Positions 1 through 9,123 of a stretch of DNA of 64,000 nt are shown here, in pieces. Origin of the DNA: Streptomyces sp. NBC_00659 (GTDB lineage Bacteria; Actinomycetota; Actinomycetes; Streptomycetales; Streptomycetaceae); assembly GCF_036226925.1 (NCBI RefSeq), contig NZ_CP109031.1, forward strand, positions 372,001 to 436,000, in the 5' to 3' direction. How positions within the stretch are numbered: position 1 is the first letter of the stretch; each line of letters starts with the position of its first letter. The notes under the pieces were generated by a model. That model worked only from the letters and a program-made list of their open reading frames with translations. It had not been told where the DNA came from and made no database searches. A program made the position numbers and the translations under genes.

Positions 1-125
1 CGTCCGGACGAGGCGCCTTCCCGGTCTCCCAGTGGCTCGCGTGCCCCGCCCGTTCCCCTCACCGCTGCGCGTCAGTTCCGGATTCGCACCGGATTCCCTG
101 GCCTCGGATGAGGCTCAACTGGCCT
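1..125 (-). promoter_or_regulatory. Cobalamin (B12) riboswitch, partial at left edge
   Basis: Read on the minus strand, positions 99 to 72 give GGAATCCGGTGCGAATCCGG followed by AACTGACGCGCAGCGGTGA. Further on come a GCCACTGGG block (the B12 box) and CCGGGAAGGCG. These blocks, in this order, are the conserved core of cobalamin riboswitches. In actinomycetes such elements usually repress cobalt/B12 uptake, B12 synthesis or B12-independent isoenzymes when adenosylcobalamin is plentiful. The controlled gene must lie to the left, outside the window, and the expression platform is cut off. The 5' boundary near 125 is approximate. Confidence 0.85.
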
Positions 126-570
126 GATGAGGCTATCAAGCTCGTCGTACCGTCAGTTCGTGCGATCGATCACGGGGCACGAGGTACGGGACGAACGTGC
201 TGGTGTTCTGGTCGATCCGCAGAGGACCGGCCGAGGGGCGGTACGGCCTTCCCCGACAGTCCGCCGCTGCCTGCTGTCCACCCTGCCGGTCGTGGCACTG
301 GTCGCATTCGGCTACTGCGCTCTGCCAGCCTGTCCGAGAAGCTTGTGCGCTCAACTCCGGCCCCTATGGCTCCATCTTCAGCCCAAATCCTGTTGGCCGC
401 CCTCGCGGTCGTCATGGTGCGGCGGTCTCCGCGGGAAGGGCAGTGTTCGCGTCATCCGATGAACTCGGATGAGGCAGCACGGGGTCACCCCCGGGGCCGG
501 AGTCTCTGGCAGCGCTCGTATTCTTCGTTCCCTCACATCAATCGGACACAGCGAAGAGACGACGGAATCG
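126..570. other. No gene recognised
   Basis: This stretch lies between the minus-strand riboswitch and the plus-strand membrane protein gene. Several reading frames are open, but none has a ribosome binding site or a protein-like composition. The promoters for the riboswitch transcript and for the gene at 571 should lie here, but I cannot pick out convincing -35/-10 hexamers. Confidence 0.4.
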
Positions 571-2112
571 ATGATCGGCAGCTTTGTGGCCCTCGTGGTG
601 GTCCCCTTGGCCATGGCCGGGCTGGCTCGATGGGCGGCGGCAAGGCGGCGGCATGGCCTGGCAGCGGGCCGGGCCGTTCACTTCCGCTGCCGACTCGACG
701 GCCGCAAGGGCCGACTGCTGGCCGACCCGCGCCTCGACGGACCCGTCTTCCTCGACCGCTCCGGCGGTGCCACTGCCCTGCCGCGCGGCGGCGAGGCCCT
801 GGACGCGACGGTCACCACCACGGGCCAGGCCGCCTTCGAGAAGGTCGGCCTGCGCTACCGGACACCCGACGGCCAGGTGTTGCGGCTGGGCCTGGGCACA
901 CACGACGCGCGGACGATCGGTGCCTGGCTGAGCGAACAGGCCCACCCGACCCTCGCACCCGCCCGCCGGCCGCTGTTGCCGACCGCGCCGCTATGGGCAG
1001 TGCTGGCGCTCGTGGCGTCGCTGTTCGTGGGCTTGGCCGCAGCGGACTTCGCCCTGCTCGGAAAACACACCTCCGCCGAGGTCGTCCGTCCGAACCGGGC
1101 CGAGGACGGCTGCATCGTCAGCTGGGACGGCGGTTCGCAGCATACGACTGTGGACTGCGACACGGCAGACGTCCGTCCGGGCGATCACGTCCCGATCATC
1201 GCGCTGCCCTGGCCCTTCCTGGGTGAGGCCATAGATACGCGGACCTCCTTGATCGTGGTCGCCGTCCTCGGGGGCGGCCCCGGTCTGCTCGGCCTTGGCG
1301 GCGCACTGGTCATCAGCCCGTTGGCCTGCACCCGACGCGTCCGGAGGGCGCGCCAAGCCGGCCCCGCGATCACCTCACAGGCGGCCGCGAGCGACAAGGA
1401 GGACGAGGAGAGCGAGGACAGGTGGCCCACTCTCGAGGACGACCTGAACTACGCGAGCCTCGCCGCCGCGGCCCGTCACGGTGATCGCCACGCTCCGGGG
1501 CCCCGGGTGACCTCGCCGCGCCGCGGCTTCGGCCGTACGTCCGTCTCGCCGCGCGTCTGGGTGCTGACCACCGTCCTCGGCACCGGCGCCTGGTACTTCC
1601 TGCTGCTCTCCTGCGCCGCCGTCCTCGACGACCCCTTCCACCTGGGGCACCGACGCTTCCTCGTGTTCGGTACGGTCGCCATCGTCTCCCTCGCCCGGCT
1701 CGGCTGGTTCATCGTCGACCGGTCCGCCCTCTGCGGCCCGGTACTGCGTGCGGCCCGTTCCGCGGCCGGGGACGACGCATGGCAGCCCATGCGCTGCATC
1801 CGGCTGCGCCCGAACCCCGGAGAGCTGGTGCTGGTCCTGTTCCGCCCGGACGGCGGAGACGTGGCGGCACCGGTGCTCCTCCAGCGGATCTCACGATCCC
1901 GCGGAAGCGAGCGCCGTACCGTCGGGGGCCCTGCTCCGGTCGGCGACGCCCTGGTGCACGACACCGGCGTGGGCCCGCGGATCTGCGAGATCGACGGCGT
2001 CCGCTACCTCCCGAGAGGCCGTGCCGTCGAGACCGCTGCCGACCCCGCACTCACGCGCGCCGAACTGCGCAACCTCGCCGAGAGCCACATCCGACCGGTC
2101 GGGCGACGCTAG
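571..2112 (+). CDS. Multi-pass membrane protein of unknown function
   Basis: The protein has 513 residues from the ATG at 571. This start places a hydrophobic N-terminal segment (residues 2-17) right at the front and follows a GAAGAGA stretch; an upstream in-frame start at 469 would add 34 unlikely residues. I see about five membrane segments: the N terminus, around 158-180 (APLWAVLALVASLFVGL), around 228-255, and two around 350-395. The segment between the first and second is a soluble domain, and another soluble loop at about 185-225 contains two cysteines (GCIVSW and VDCDT) that could form a disulfide outside the cell. The C-terminal third is soluble. I do not recognise a family. It stands alone, with the riboswitch transcript running away from it. 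Confidence 0.7.
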   Translation: MIGSFVALVVVPLAMAGLARWAAARRRHGLAAGRAVHFRCRLDGRKGRLLADPRLDGPVFLDRSGGATALPRGGEALDATVTTTGQAAFEKVGLRYRTPDGQVLRLGLGTHDARTIGAWLSEQAHPTLAPARRPLLPTAPLWAVLALVASLFVGLAAADFALLGKHTSAEVVRPNRAEDGCIVSWDGGSQHTTVDCDTADVRPGDHVPIIALPWPFLGEAIDTRTSLIVVAVLGGGPGLLGLGGALVISPLACTRRVRRARQAGPAITSQAAASDKEDEESEDRWPTLEDDLNYASLAAAARHGDRHAPGPRVTSPRRGFGRTSVSPRVWVLTTVLGTGAWYFLLLSCAAVLDDPFHLGHRRFLVFGTVAIVSLARLGWFIVDRSALCGPVLRAARSAAGDDAWQPMRCIRLRPNPGELVLVLFRPDGGDVAAPVLLQRISRSRGSERRTVGGPAPVGDALVHDTGVGPRICEIDGVRYLPRGRAVETAADPALTRAELRNLAESHIRPVGRR

Positions 2113-2136
2113 TGCCGCGTCAGCCAAGGCACTGGA

Positions 2137-2898
2137 TCAGGCGATTTTGACGATGGTGCCCGCGCCTTCGAGCGCCGTCACCTCGTCGGGGGGTGCCGTG
2201 GTGTCCGTGACGAGGGTCTGCAGGAGTGTGGAGGGACCCACGTGGGCGAAGGCGGTACGGCCGAGCTTGCCGCCGTCCGTGGCGACGATGGTGCGGCGGG
2301 CGGAGGCGATGCCGGCCTTTTTCACCGCGGCGTCGTCGAGATCGTAGGCGGTCAGGCCGTCTGCCGCGCTCAGTCCGCAGCAGCCGATGACGGCGGTGTC
2401 GAAGCGCAGGGCCGCGAGTGAGGCGAGGGTGAGGGGGCCGGTGAGGGCTCCCTCGGCGGCGCGCGGCTGTCCGCCGGGCACCACCAGTGTGGCCGGGCCG
2501 GGTGTCTCGCCGAGCAGGTGGATGGCCTGCAGGGACAGGGGCATCACAGTGACGGGCCGTTCGCGCAGGAGGCGGGCGACCTCCAGACAGGTGGTGCCGC
2601 TGTCCAGTAGGACGCTCTCACCGTCGGCGACGAGGGCGGAGACTTCAGCGGCGATCCGGCGCTTGACGTCGATCGCCTCGTGCGCGCGCAACGCGAACGG
2701 GGGCTCCTCACCCCTGAGCAGCAGGCTGCGCGCCCCGCCTCGGACGCGTTCGAGAACGCCCTGCGCGGCCAGGGTGTCGAGGTCACGCCGGATGGTCATC
2801 TCGGAGGCGTTGGTCAGCTCCGCGAGTTCCTGGACCGTGGCACCGCCGGAGTCCCTCACAGCCTTCGCGATCAGCCCGTGCCGGTCTGCGTTGCTCAT
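2137..2898 (-). CDS. DeoR/GlpR-family transcriptional regulator
   Basis: The protein has 253 residues, the usual length for the family. The N terminus (MSNADRHGLIAKAVRDSGG) opens a winged helix-turn-helix with the family signature ASEMTIRRDLDTLAAQG near residues 30-46. The rest is the DeoR sugar-phosphate sensor domain: SVLLDSGTTCLEVARLL, a FDTAVIGCCGLSAADGLTAYD block, and VATDGGKLGRTAFAHVG near the C terminus. Such regulators are usually repressors relieved by a phosphorylated sugar. I chose the ATG at 2898; an in-frame ATG at 2916 would add six residues, and longer forms run into the divergent promoter. It is divergent from the MFS gene at 2989, which it probably controls through the half-sites between them. 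Confidence 0.9.
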   Translation of the reverse strand: MSNADRHGLIAKAVRDSGGATVQELAELTNASEMTIRRDLDTLAAQGVLERVRGGARSLLLRGEEPPFALRAHEAIDVKRRIAAEVSALVADGESVLLDSGTTCLEVARLLRERPVTVMPLSLQAIHLLGETPGPATLVVPGGQPRAAEGALTGPLTLASLAALRFDTAVIGCCGLSAADGLTAYDLDDAAVKKAGIASARRTIVATDGGKLGRTAFAHVGPSTLLQTLVTDTTAPPDEVTALEGAGTIVKIA

Positions 2899-2919
2899 GA
2901 CGGGATTGAACACCATCAG

Positions 2920-2978
2920 AAAACAAACATGCAAGATGTTCATTACTGCACTTTTCAAACACGTCGCATGTTCGTTAC
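2920..2978. promoter_or_regulatory. Operator-like half-sites between deoR-type gene and MFS gene
   Basis: The 90-base divergent intergenic region contains ATGTTCATTAC at 2936-2946 and ATGTTCGTTAC at 2968-2978. These are direct copies differing at one base, with starts 32 bases apart (three helical turns). A reversed partner, AAACAAACAT (ATGTTTGTTT on the other strand), sits at 2921-2930, so the first two form the inverted pair AACAT-N5-ATGTT. ATGTTCGWWA half-sites resemble those of E. coli GlpR, a DeoR-family protein. The site spacing suggests binding by a tetramer or by two dimers. Confidence 0.6.
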
Positions 2979-2988
2979 GGTACGCGGC

Positions 2989-4197
2989 ATGGAACGTTCG
3001 CTTCGAGCCGCTCGTGCGGCGACCTATGTCTACTTCGTCCTGTGCGGCACCCTGATGGGCGCCTGGGTGGTGCAGATTCCCGCCGTCGAGGAGCGCGTGG
3101 GCATCAGCCACGCGACGCTGGGCGGACTGCTGGTGCTGCTCGGGCTCGGGGCCTTCACGGGGATGCAGGTGGCTGGGCCGCTGACCGATCGCTTCGGCGC
3201 GCGCATCGTGGGACCCACCGGCGGCGTGCTGTGCGGCGCGGCCCTGGTGCTCCCCGGTCTTGCCCACGATCCGTGGACGCTGGCCGGAGCCCTGCTCGTC
3301 TTCGGGTTCTGCAACGGCTGCCTGGACGTGAGCATGAACGCGCACGCCGTGCACGTGGAGAAGGCGTACGGCCGGCCCGTCATGTCGGGTTTCCACGCCA
3401 CCTTCTCTGTCGGCGGCGTCATCGCCTCGCTCGTCGGCGCGGGTGCCGCTACCGCCGGCCTAGAACCGGTCGCGAGCATGGCCGTCATGGGAGCCGTGGG
3501 CGTCGTGATCGCTCTGGCGTCGGCGCGCGCCCTGCTGCCGCACTCTCCCGCCGTTACCGGCACCGGCTTCGTGGAAGACCCCGAGGTGGCACCGACCGCC
3601 ACGCGGCGCGCAGCCGGGGGGCGCGTCTGGCTCCTCGCAGTCCTGGCACTGATGGTCATGCTGTGCGAAGGCGCCGCCAACGACTGGAGCGCGCTGCACC
3701 TGAAGGACGTCCTCGGTGCGTCCGCCGGCACGGCCGCCTTCGCGTACGGCACCTTCGCGGCGGCCATGACCGTCGGCCGGCTCGTCGCCGACCGCCTCGT
3801 CGCCCGGTTCGGTTCCGTGGCGATCCTGCGCCACGGCGCGGCCATGGCCGCCGTCGGCATCACGCTCGTGGCTCTCGGCCCGTGGATGTGGGCCGCTTTC
3901 ACCGGCTGGGCGCTGTTCGGCCTGGGCCTGTCCGGCACCGTCCCGCAACTGTTCAGCGCGGCCGGGCACACCGATCCCGCGGCCGCCGGTGCCAACGTCT
4001 CCCGCGTCGCCGGGCTCGGCTACGTCGGCATGCTCGCGGGTCCCGCCGTCATCGGCTGGCTGACCCACCTCGTCGCCCTGAACCACGCATTCGTCCTGCT
4101 GACCCTGCTGTGTGTGACGACCGCTGTGGCCGCCGGGATCCTGCGCACCGGGTCCGACCGCACGCGCCGGTACGAGATGGCACCGAGCGGCCACTGA
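2989..4197 (+). CDS. MFS transporter, probably sugar or small-metabolite exporter/importer
   Basis: The protein has 402 residues with 12 predicted membrane segments, the standard MFS size. It begins MERSLRAARAATYVYFVLCG and has the MFS motif A-like loop GPLTDRFGARIVG after the second helix and a second copy, GRLVADRLVARFG, in the C-terminal half. The SMNAHAVHVEKAYGRPVMSGFHATFSVGG stretch is typical of the FucP/YbjJ-like group of actinobacterial MFS proteins. I prefer the ATG at 2989 over the one at 2968, which would overlap a half-site. It is divergent from the DeoR-type regulator. Family and layout suggest regulated transport of a sugar or sugar-like compound; the substrate cannot be read from sequence. 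Confidence 0.85.
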   Translation: MERSLRAARAATYVYFVLCGTLMGAWVVQIPAVEERVGISHATLGGLLVLLGLGAFTGMQVAGPLTDRFGARIVGPTGGVLCGAALVLPGLAHDPWTLAGALLVFGFCNGCLDVSMNAHAVHVEKAYGRPVMSGFHATFSVGGVIASLVGAGAATAGLEPVASMAVMGAVGVVIALASARALLPHSPAVTGTGFVEDPEVAPTATRRAAGGRVWLLAVLALMVMLCEGAANDWSALHLKDVLGASAGTAAFAYGTFAAAMTVGRLVADRLVARFGSVAILRHGAAMAAVGITLVALGPWMWAAFTGWALFGLGLSGTVPQLFSAAGHTDPAAAGANVSRVAGLGYVGMLAGPAVIGWLTHLVALNHAFVLLTLLCVTTAVAAGILRTGSDRTRRYEMAPSGH

Positions 4198-4243
4198 CCG
4201 CCGGCGCGGCACGCTCCCGGAGCTCGTGCCGCACAAGGCCCTC

Positions 4244-5068
4244 TCATCGGTCGGGCTCGCTGCTTCGGGCGAGGTGCTGGAGTTGCCGTTCGTGCACGCC
4301 GGGCAGCCAGTCCCTGCCGTACGTGGCCGACGGGCCGACCCGCGGGTCGCCGGGGGCATGGGCGTCACGCAAGGCGTGCACGTACGCGCGGTCCCGGTCG
4401 ATCCGTACGCGTACCTCGTCACCGCGGCCGACGGACCCGTGCCCGGGGATGACGACATCGACGTCGTCCGCCACGTCCTCGAGCAGCCTCAGTGCGGCGA
4501 GGTGGTTCTCGATCGGGTCAGCGGTGTCGTTCAGGTCGAGCATCGGAATCAGTACGTCGGAGAGCATGTCGCCTGCGACGAGAACACCGTGTTCCTCGAT
4601 CAACAGCGCCGCATGGCCTGGGGCATGCGCGTCATGTTCGATGATCCGGACCAGTGGGCCGTCCCAAGGAATCCGCGCCGTCCCGGCGGGCAGACCGGTA
4701 ATGAGGCCGAGCAGGTCCAGCGGTACCTGCTCGACAATGTCCGGCGGCATCAACGCGGTCACGCGGGCCTTGGCACCTTCGTCCGGCAGGCGCTCCCGGA
4801 CAGTGGCCGCGCAGCGTGCCGTGCCGTAACGAGGCGCCGAGCCCAGCATGGCGTGCCAGAGCAGGTGATCCCAATGAGGATGCGTGGAAAACCCCGCCAC
4901 AACACTCTGCCCAGAATGGGACAAGTCGTTGGCCAGGCAGACCATTTCGTGTCCCAGCACGCCGGCGTCGATGAGCAGCACGCCGTCGTGGCCTTGCACG
5001 ACGACGGCGTTGCTCTGCACGAACTCGCTCTCGTGGATCAGCACACCCTCCGACACCTGCCTCAGCAC
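4244..5068 (-). CDS. MBL-fold metallo-hydrolase
   Basis: The protein has 274 residues. The metallo-beta-lactamase motif HxHxDH is present as THPHWDHLLW near residues 62-71. The other metal ligands follow as HAPGHAALL (near 148), AGDMLSD (near 165) and PGHGS (near 212), so a binuclear zinc site is likely intact. The N terminus (SEFVQSNAVVVQGHDGVLLIDAG) is the usual MBL opening strand pair. The substrate is unknown; relatives include lactonases, thioesterases and glyoxalase II-like enzymes. It is convergent with the MFS gene (46 bases apart) and lies in the same orientation as the SpoIIE gene upstream of it, 125 bases away. Confidence 0.88.
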   Translation of the reverse strand: MLRQVSEGVLIHESEFVQSNAVVVQGHDGVLLIDAGVLGHEMVCLANDLSHSGQSVVAGFSTHPHWDHLLWHAMLGSAPRYGTARCAATVRERLPDEGAKARVTALMPPDIVEQVPLDLLGLITGLPAGTARIPWDGPLVRIIEHDAHAPGHAALLIEEHGVLVAGDMLSDVLIPMLDLNDTADPIENHLAALRLLEDVADDVDVVIPGHGSVGRGDEVRVRIDRDRAYVHALRDAHAPGDPRVGPSATYGRDWLPGVHERQLQHLARSSEPDR

Positions 5069-5193
5069 GGGGGCTCCTTCCGCTCGCGGTCCGCATCCGC
5101 TCGTCGAAACGGTAGTACGTGTCGCGCACCTTTTTCATGTCCGCAGGACGCGAGGTGGACAGTGGCGGTCTCCACTTCGCCGCGATCTTCAGG

Positions 5194-7638
5194 TCAGGAG
5201 GGCGGTATGGGCTGCTCCGTCCAGACTGTCTTGCCGTCGTGGGTGTAGCGGGTGCCCCACCGTTCCGTGAGCTGCGCGACCAGGAAGAGCCCGCGTCCGC
5301 CCTCGTCCGTGCTGAGGGCCCTTCGAAGGTGAGGGGACGTGTGGCTGGCGTCGGACACCTCACAGGTCAGACAGTGTGTACGGATGAGGCGCAGAGTGAC
5401 GGGGCTGTCCGCGTACCGGTAGGCGTTGGTGACGAGCTCACTGGCGACCAGCTCGGTGGTGAAGGCCATGTCCGACAGCCCCCATTCGGCCAGTTTCGCC
5501 GTGGTCAGCTCCCTGGCGCGGGCAGCAGCGGTCGCTTCCAGAGGCAGGTGCCAGGTGGCGAAGTTCTCCGGCGGCAGTACCCGGGTACGGGCCATGAGCA
5601 GCGCGATGTCGTCGGTGGGGCGGCGGTCCGCGGGCAGCAGCGCTTCGACCACCCCGTCGCACGTGCGCTCCAGAACATCGGCACTGTGGGCCAGACATTC
5701 CTCCAGGTTCTCCAGCGCGACATCGATGTCGCCGCCGCGCGCCTCCAGGAGGCCGTCGGTGTAGAGCGCGAGCAGGCTGCCCTCAGGGAGGTCGAGGTCG
5801 TACATCTCGAACGGCAGTCCACCCAGGCCGAGCGGTGGACCCGCGGGCAGGTCGAGCATGGTCACCTGGCCGTCCGGCGTGGACAGCAAGGGTGCCGGAT
5901 GGCCGGCGCGTGCCAGGGAGCAGTGCCGGGAGACGGGATCGTAGACCGCGTAGACGCACGTCGCCCCGACCACCTGCTCGATCGCAGACTGGTTGCCCTC
6001 GGCGTTCGTCTCCAGCTCGGCGGCCAGCAGACTGACCAGATCGTCCAGCCGGGCCACCACCTCGTCCGGTTCCAGGTCGAGGCTGGCCAGGGTGCGCACG
6101 GCGGCGCGCAGGCGCCCCATCGAGGCCGCGGCGTGGATTCCGTGGCCGACCACGTCTCCCACGACGAGGGCGACTCGGGCCCCTGACAAAGGGATCACGT
6201 CGAACCAGTCACCACCGATGCCCGGTTCACCGCTCGCCGGCAGGTACCGGCAGGCCACCTCGACGGCCGGGAGGTCGGACACCGTGCCCGGCAGCAGACT
6301 GCGCTGCAGAGTCAGAGCGGCGCTCTGCTGCTGGGTGAAGCGGCGCGCGTTGTCGATACAGACCGCCGCACGCGAGGAAAACTCATGGGCCACTGCGGCA
6401 TCGTCGTCCTCGAAAGGCTCCGCATCGCGCACTCGCCACAGGCTGACTACGCCCAGTATCTGGCCGCGTGCCATCAGGGGCACCGCGATCAGCGAATGAA
6501 CGCCGAGACCCAGGGCGACCTCGATCCGCCGCCGGTCCATGGCGTACCACTCGGGGCGGAGGGACAGCAGCCGTTCGAGAATCGGGCGGCGCTCGGCCAG
6601 GCACCGCGCCTGCGGAGACTCCGGAAGGAGCGGGACCACGTCGCCCTCCTGGAACGGGACCCGTGGTTCTGGGGGCGAAAGGGCCACTCGCAGGAGCGCA
6701 CCTGCCGTGTCCAAGGGCAGTTCGTCACCAAGTGCCACCGGCTTCAGGAGGTCCACCGAGCAGTAGTCGGCCAAGCCGGAGACGGCCACCTCGGCCAGTT
6801 CCCGGGCCGTCTGCGTCACGTCCAGCGAGGTGCCGATCCGGGCGCTCGCCTCGTTCAGCAGAGTGAGCCTGCGGCGGGCTCGGTAGCGCTGGGTCACGTC
6901 CTCGATCGTCTCCGCCACGCCGAGAACCCGGCCCGAGGAGTCTTCCATCCGGAACGCGGAGACGGACACCATCCGCTCCCGCCCGGGAGCATGGCGTGTG
7001 CGCGCCGACTGCTCTGTGAAGATCAACGGCTCGCCGGTCTCCAGGACGTGGCGTACCCGTTCCTCGGCCGGACCCGCGTCCTCGTCGACCAGGAACTCAC
7101 CGGACCGACGGCCCACCGGCGCCTCGGCTGTGATGCCGCTTGCCTTCTCGATCGCACGGTTGACCCGAATCACCTTCCTGTCCGGGCCGTGGATGGCCAG
7201 ACCGATCGGGGACCGGTTGTACAGGCCGTCCAGCAGCGCGCGGTCCCGCTGCCAGGCAACGACTTCCGCGGCAGGCGCACCGACCAGGAACCACTCCTGA
7301 CGATCTCCGTCGCGGGTGATCGCACGGGCCCGGAAACCCATCTCCAGGCGCCGTCCGTCGTGGTGCCGGACGGGCAGGACTCCGAACCAGCCCCCTGCCC
7401 TCATGGCGTCCACGACGACGGACCGCGCGACCGGCAGGTCACGGGTGTCGACCAGGAGGTCCCGCCACGCCCGTCCGATCACTTCCTTGGCGCGGTAACC
7501 CAGCAGCTCCTGCGCACGTGCGCTCCAGCCGACCACTGTTCCGTGATCGTCGAACACGGCCGAAGCGGCATGCCCCAGGGCGAACGGATCCTCCGGACTC
7601 TCACTGAAATGCATCGAAGGCGTCCCCATAACCACCAT
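5194..7638 (-). CDS. PAS-PAS-GAF-SpoIIE phosphatase with C-terminal anti-sigma-type kinase domain
   Basis: The protein has 814 residues from the ATG at 7638, which has GGAG five bases upstream; longer frames to 7806 lack a binding site. Order: PAS 1 at about 15-120 (VFDDHGTVVGWSARAQELLGY), PAS 2 at about 140-260, GAF at about 270-430, PP2C/SpoIIE phosphatase at about 440-660 and a histidine-kinase-like ATPase at about 670-800. The phosphatase metal ligands look intact (GGDWFDV and VVGDVVGHG). The C-terminal domain has ELVTNAYRYA and GGRGLFLV, the RsbW/SpoIIAB signature. Such proteins dephosphorylate anti-anti-sigma factors and can also bind or phosphorylate them, tuning stress sigma factors in response to a ligand or light signal. 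No partner sigma-system gene lies next to it. Confidence 0.92.
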   Translation of the reverse strand: MVVMGTPSMHFSESPEDPFALGHAASAVFDDHGTVVGWSARAQELLGYRAKEVIGRAWRDLLVDTRDLPVARSVVVDAMRAGGWFGVLPVRHHDGRRLEMGFRARAITRDGDRQEWFLVGAPAAEVVAWQRDRALLDGLYNRSPIGLAIHGPDRKVIRVNRAIEKASGITAEAPVGRRSGEFLVDEDAGPAEERVRHVLETGEPLIFTEQSARTRHAPGRERMVSVSAFRMEDSSGRVLGVAETIEDVTQRYRARRRLTLLNEASARIGTSLDVTQTARELAEVAVSGLADYCSVDLLKPVALGDELPLDTAGALLRVALSPPEPRVPFQEGDVVPLLPESPQARCLAERRPILERLLSLRPEWYAMDRRRIEVALGLGVHSLIAVPLMARGQILGVVSLWRVRDAEPFEDDDAAVAHEFSSRAAVCIDNARRFTQQQSAALTLQRSLLPGTVSDLPAVEVACRYLPASGEPGIGGDWFDVIPLSGARVALVVGDVVGHGIHAAASMGRLRAAVRTLASLDLEPDEVVARLDDLVSLLAAELETNAEGNQSAIEQVVGATCVYAVYDPVSRHCSLARAGHPAPLLSTPDGQVTMLDLPAGPPLGLGGLPFEMYDLDLPEGSLLALYTDGLLEARGGDIDVALENLEECLAHSADVLERTCDGVVEALLPADRRPTDDIALLMARTRVLPPENFATWHLPLEATAAARARELTTAKLAEWGLSDMAFTTELVASELVTNAYRYADSPVTLRLIRTHCLTCEVSDASHTSPHLRRALSTDEGGRGLFLVAQLTERWGTRYTHDGKTVWTEQPIPPS

Positions 7639-7903
7639 TCTGTCTCCGTGACTCCGATGTTCCTCCTCCCGGTCGCCGTCCGCGACTCTCCCGTTCCTCT
7701 CGGCTCGGCGGTTCGACAGGGGTGACATGGCGGCGCTCAGCGCATGCAGGCAAACGCCTGCGGGGAAGGGGTGGCCACGGCTCGGGACCACTCCAAGCCC
7801 GGCCATCGTTCGATCCTGCCGGGCCCGACCCCGTGGTGCGACGGTTTCCCAGTCGGCACAGAGGCAGGCGGTGTCCGGCCCGCTTTCGCGTTACCGTCGC
7901 GCC

Positions 7904-8302
7904 ATGTCCAAGACCGATATAGACGCAGTGACCGCAGAGTTCTTCGGTGCCTTCGACAACCGGGACGGCAAGGCTGCCGACGTGGACCGGATCAGCCGAC
8001 TGGTTCTCCCGGACGGTGTGATCGTCAAGACCGGCCCGGAGTTCACCGTCTACACCGTGGACGAGTTCATCGAGCCCCGCCGGCAGCTGCTGACCGACGG
8101 CCGCCTGGTCGAGTTCTCCGAGTGGGAGACCTCCGAACGGACAGAGATCGCGGGCGATATCGCTTCGCGGTTCAGCGAGTACAGCAAGTCCGGGATCTTG
8201 GACGGCCGGCGGTACGAGGGAGTGGGTGCGAAGACCCTCCAGTTCGTCCGCACGTCACAGGGCTGGCGGATCACGGCGATCGCCTGGTACGACGAGCCCT
8301 GA
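7904..8302 (+). CDS. NTF2/SnoaL-like protein (DUF4440 type)
   Basis: The protein has 132 residues from the ATG at 7904 (MSKTDIDAVTAEFFGAFDN); an in-frame extension to 7727 overlaps the SpoIIE upstream region and has no binding site. The pattern fits the NTF2-like fold: an N-terminal helix with EFFGAFDNRDGKAADV, then VYTVDEFIEPRRQLLTDG, and a closing strand pair with QFVRTSQGWRITAIAWYDE. Members bind small molecules or act as cyclases or isomerases; many small DUF4440 proteins have no known role. It stands alone in the plus orientation, 265 bases from the divergent SpoIIE gene. Confidence 0.75.
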   Translation: MSKTDIDAVTAEFFGAFDNRDGKAADVDRISRLVLPDGVIVKTGPEFTVYTVDEFIEPRRQLLTDGRLVEFSEWETSERTEIAGDIASRFSEYSKSGILDGRRYEGVGAKTLQFVRTSQGWRITAIAWYDEP

Positions 8303-8417
8303 CCCCGACACGGATCTCTCAACTGGGCCTAGAAATACTTACCTTGACAGCAGGCGGCAGGTCTCGCGCGAGCCTCGGCCCGGCTGAGGCGGCAGGCACT
8401 GACTATGCTCTCGGCGC

Positions 8418-8840
8418 ATGGACCCGATCTTCCGGCTTCCGCCTCAATCCCCTCTGGCCACGGCTGTTTCCGACGACTGGGGTCTGCTCCCGCTGCGCGT
8501 GCCCATGGGCTGGAACGTCATCTACAACACCCTGTTGGCCCGGCGTCTGCCGGATGGAAGGGTCGAGGTCAGCGACTCCGAGGACCTGTATTGGGCACGT
8601 ACCGCCCGACCGCCGTGGCTGACGGCGCAAAAGGCGGCGTCGAGGGGTGGCCTGCAGGCCAGGGAGATCAACATCGACGCCGGGTGGTACCCGGGCTGCG
8701 GCTTCCGCATCGTCGTCCTCGATCCTGACTGGGATCATGAGCACGCCTCCCACACCACATCCGACCTCGGTGAGTTCGTGACCACCCTTGAGGGGTGGAT
8801 GCGGCTGATCACCGAGCGCGGGGAACTCCCCAAGGCGTGA
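8418..8840 (+). CDS. Conserved-looking hypothetical protein
   Basis: The protein has 140 residues, soluble, rich in tryptophan (8) and acidic overall. It opens MDPIFRLPPQSPLATAVSDD and contains GWNVIYNTLLARRLPDG and FRIVVLDPDWDHEHASHTTSD; the last has clustered Asp and His residues that could hold a metal. Codon use is typical of the neighbours, with GC-rich third positions, so I consider it a real gene. I do not recognise a family. It follows the SnoaL-like gene by 115 bases in the same orientation. Confidence 0.6.
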   Translation: MDPIFRLPPQSPLATAVSDDWGLLPLRVPMGWNVIYNTLLARRLPDGRVEVSDSEDLYWARTARPPWLTAQKAASRGGLQAREINIDAGWYPGCGFRIVVLDPDWDHEHASHTTSDLGEFVTTLEGWMRLITERGELPKA

Positions 8841-9075
8841 GACAGCCCGGGAAAGCGGCTGTACGTGCGTGCTCGCCGCCTTCCGGCATGACCGTCGAGT
8901 GATCCGGCCCGGCACCGCTGCCGCTGCCACCGCGACCGGGCAGCCCGGTCGACCGCTGCCCGACCTCCGGCAACCGCACCACCTGCCGTACGAGGTCGTG
9001 CTGACGGGCGAGAAGGGGCGGCCCGTGGAGCAGGTGCGAGGCGGCCGGCGGCGGGAGCCGAGCCCCCGCCGTCCG

Positions 9076-9100
9076 AGCCCCGGGTGTCCGGCCCGGGGCT
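9076..9100 (-). terminator. Hairpin terminator after the flavoprotein gene
   Basis: AGCCCCGGG at 9076-9084 and its complement CCCGGGGCT at 9092-9100 form a 9-bp perfect stem with a 7-base loop, 24 bases beyond the stop codon of the minus-strand flavoprotein gene. There is no clear U tract, as is common in Streptomyces. Confidence 0.55.
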
Positions 9101-9123
9101 TCGGCCGGTTCGGCCGGGGCGGG

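Noticed and set aside
108..1226. Long plus-strand open frame of 372 codons at the left end
   Set aside because: Arg/Pro-rich throughout and overlaps both the riboswitch and the membrane protein gene in another frame; it is a GC-driven shadow.
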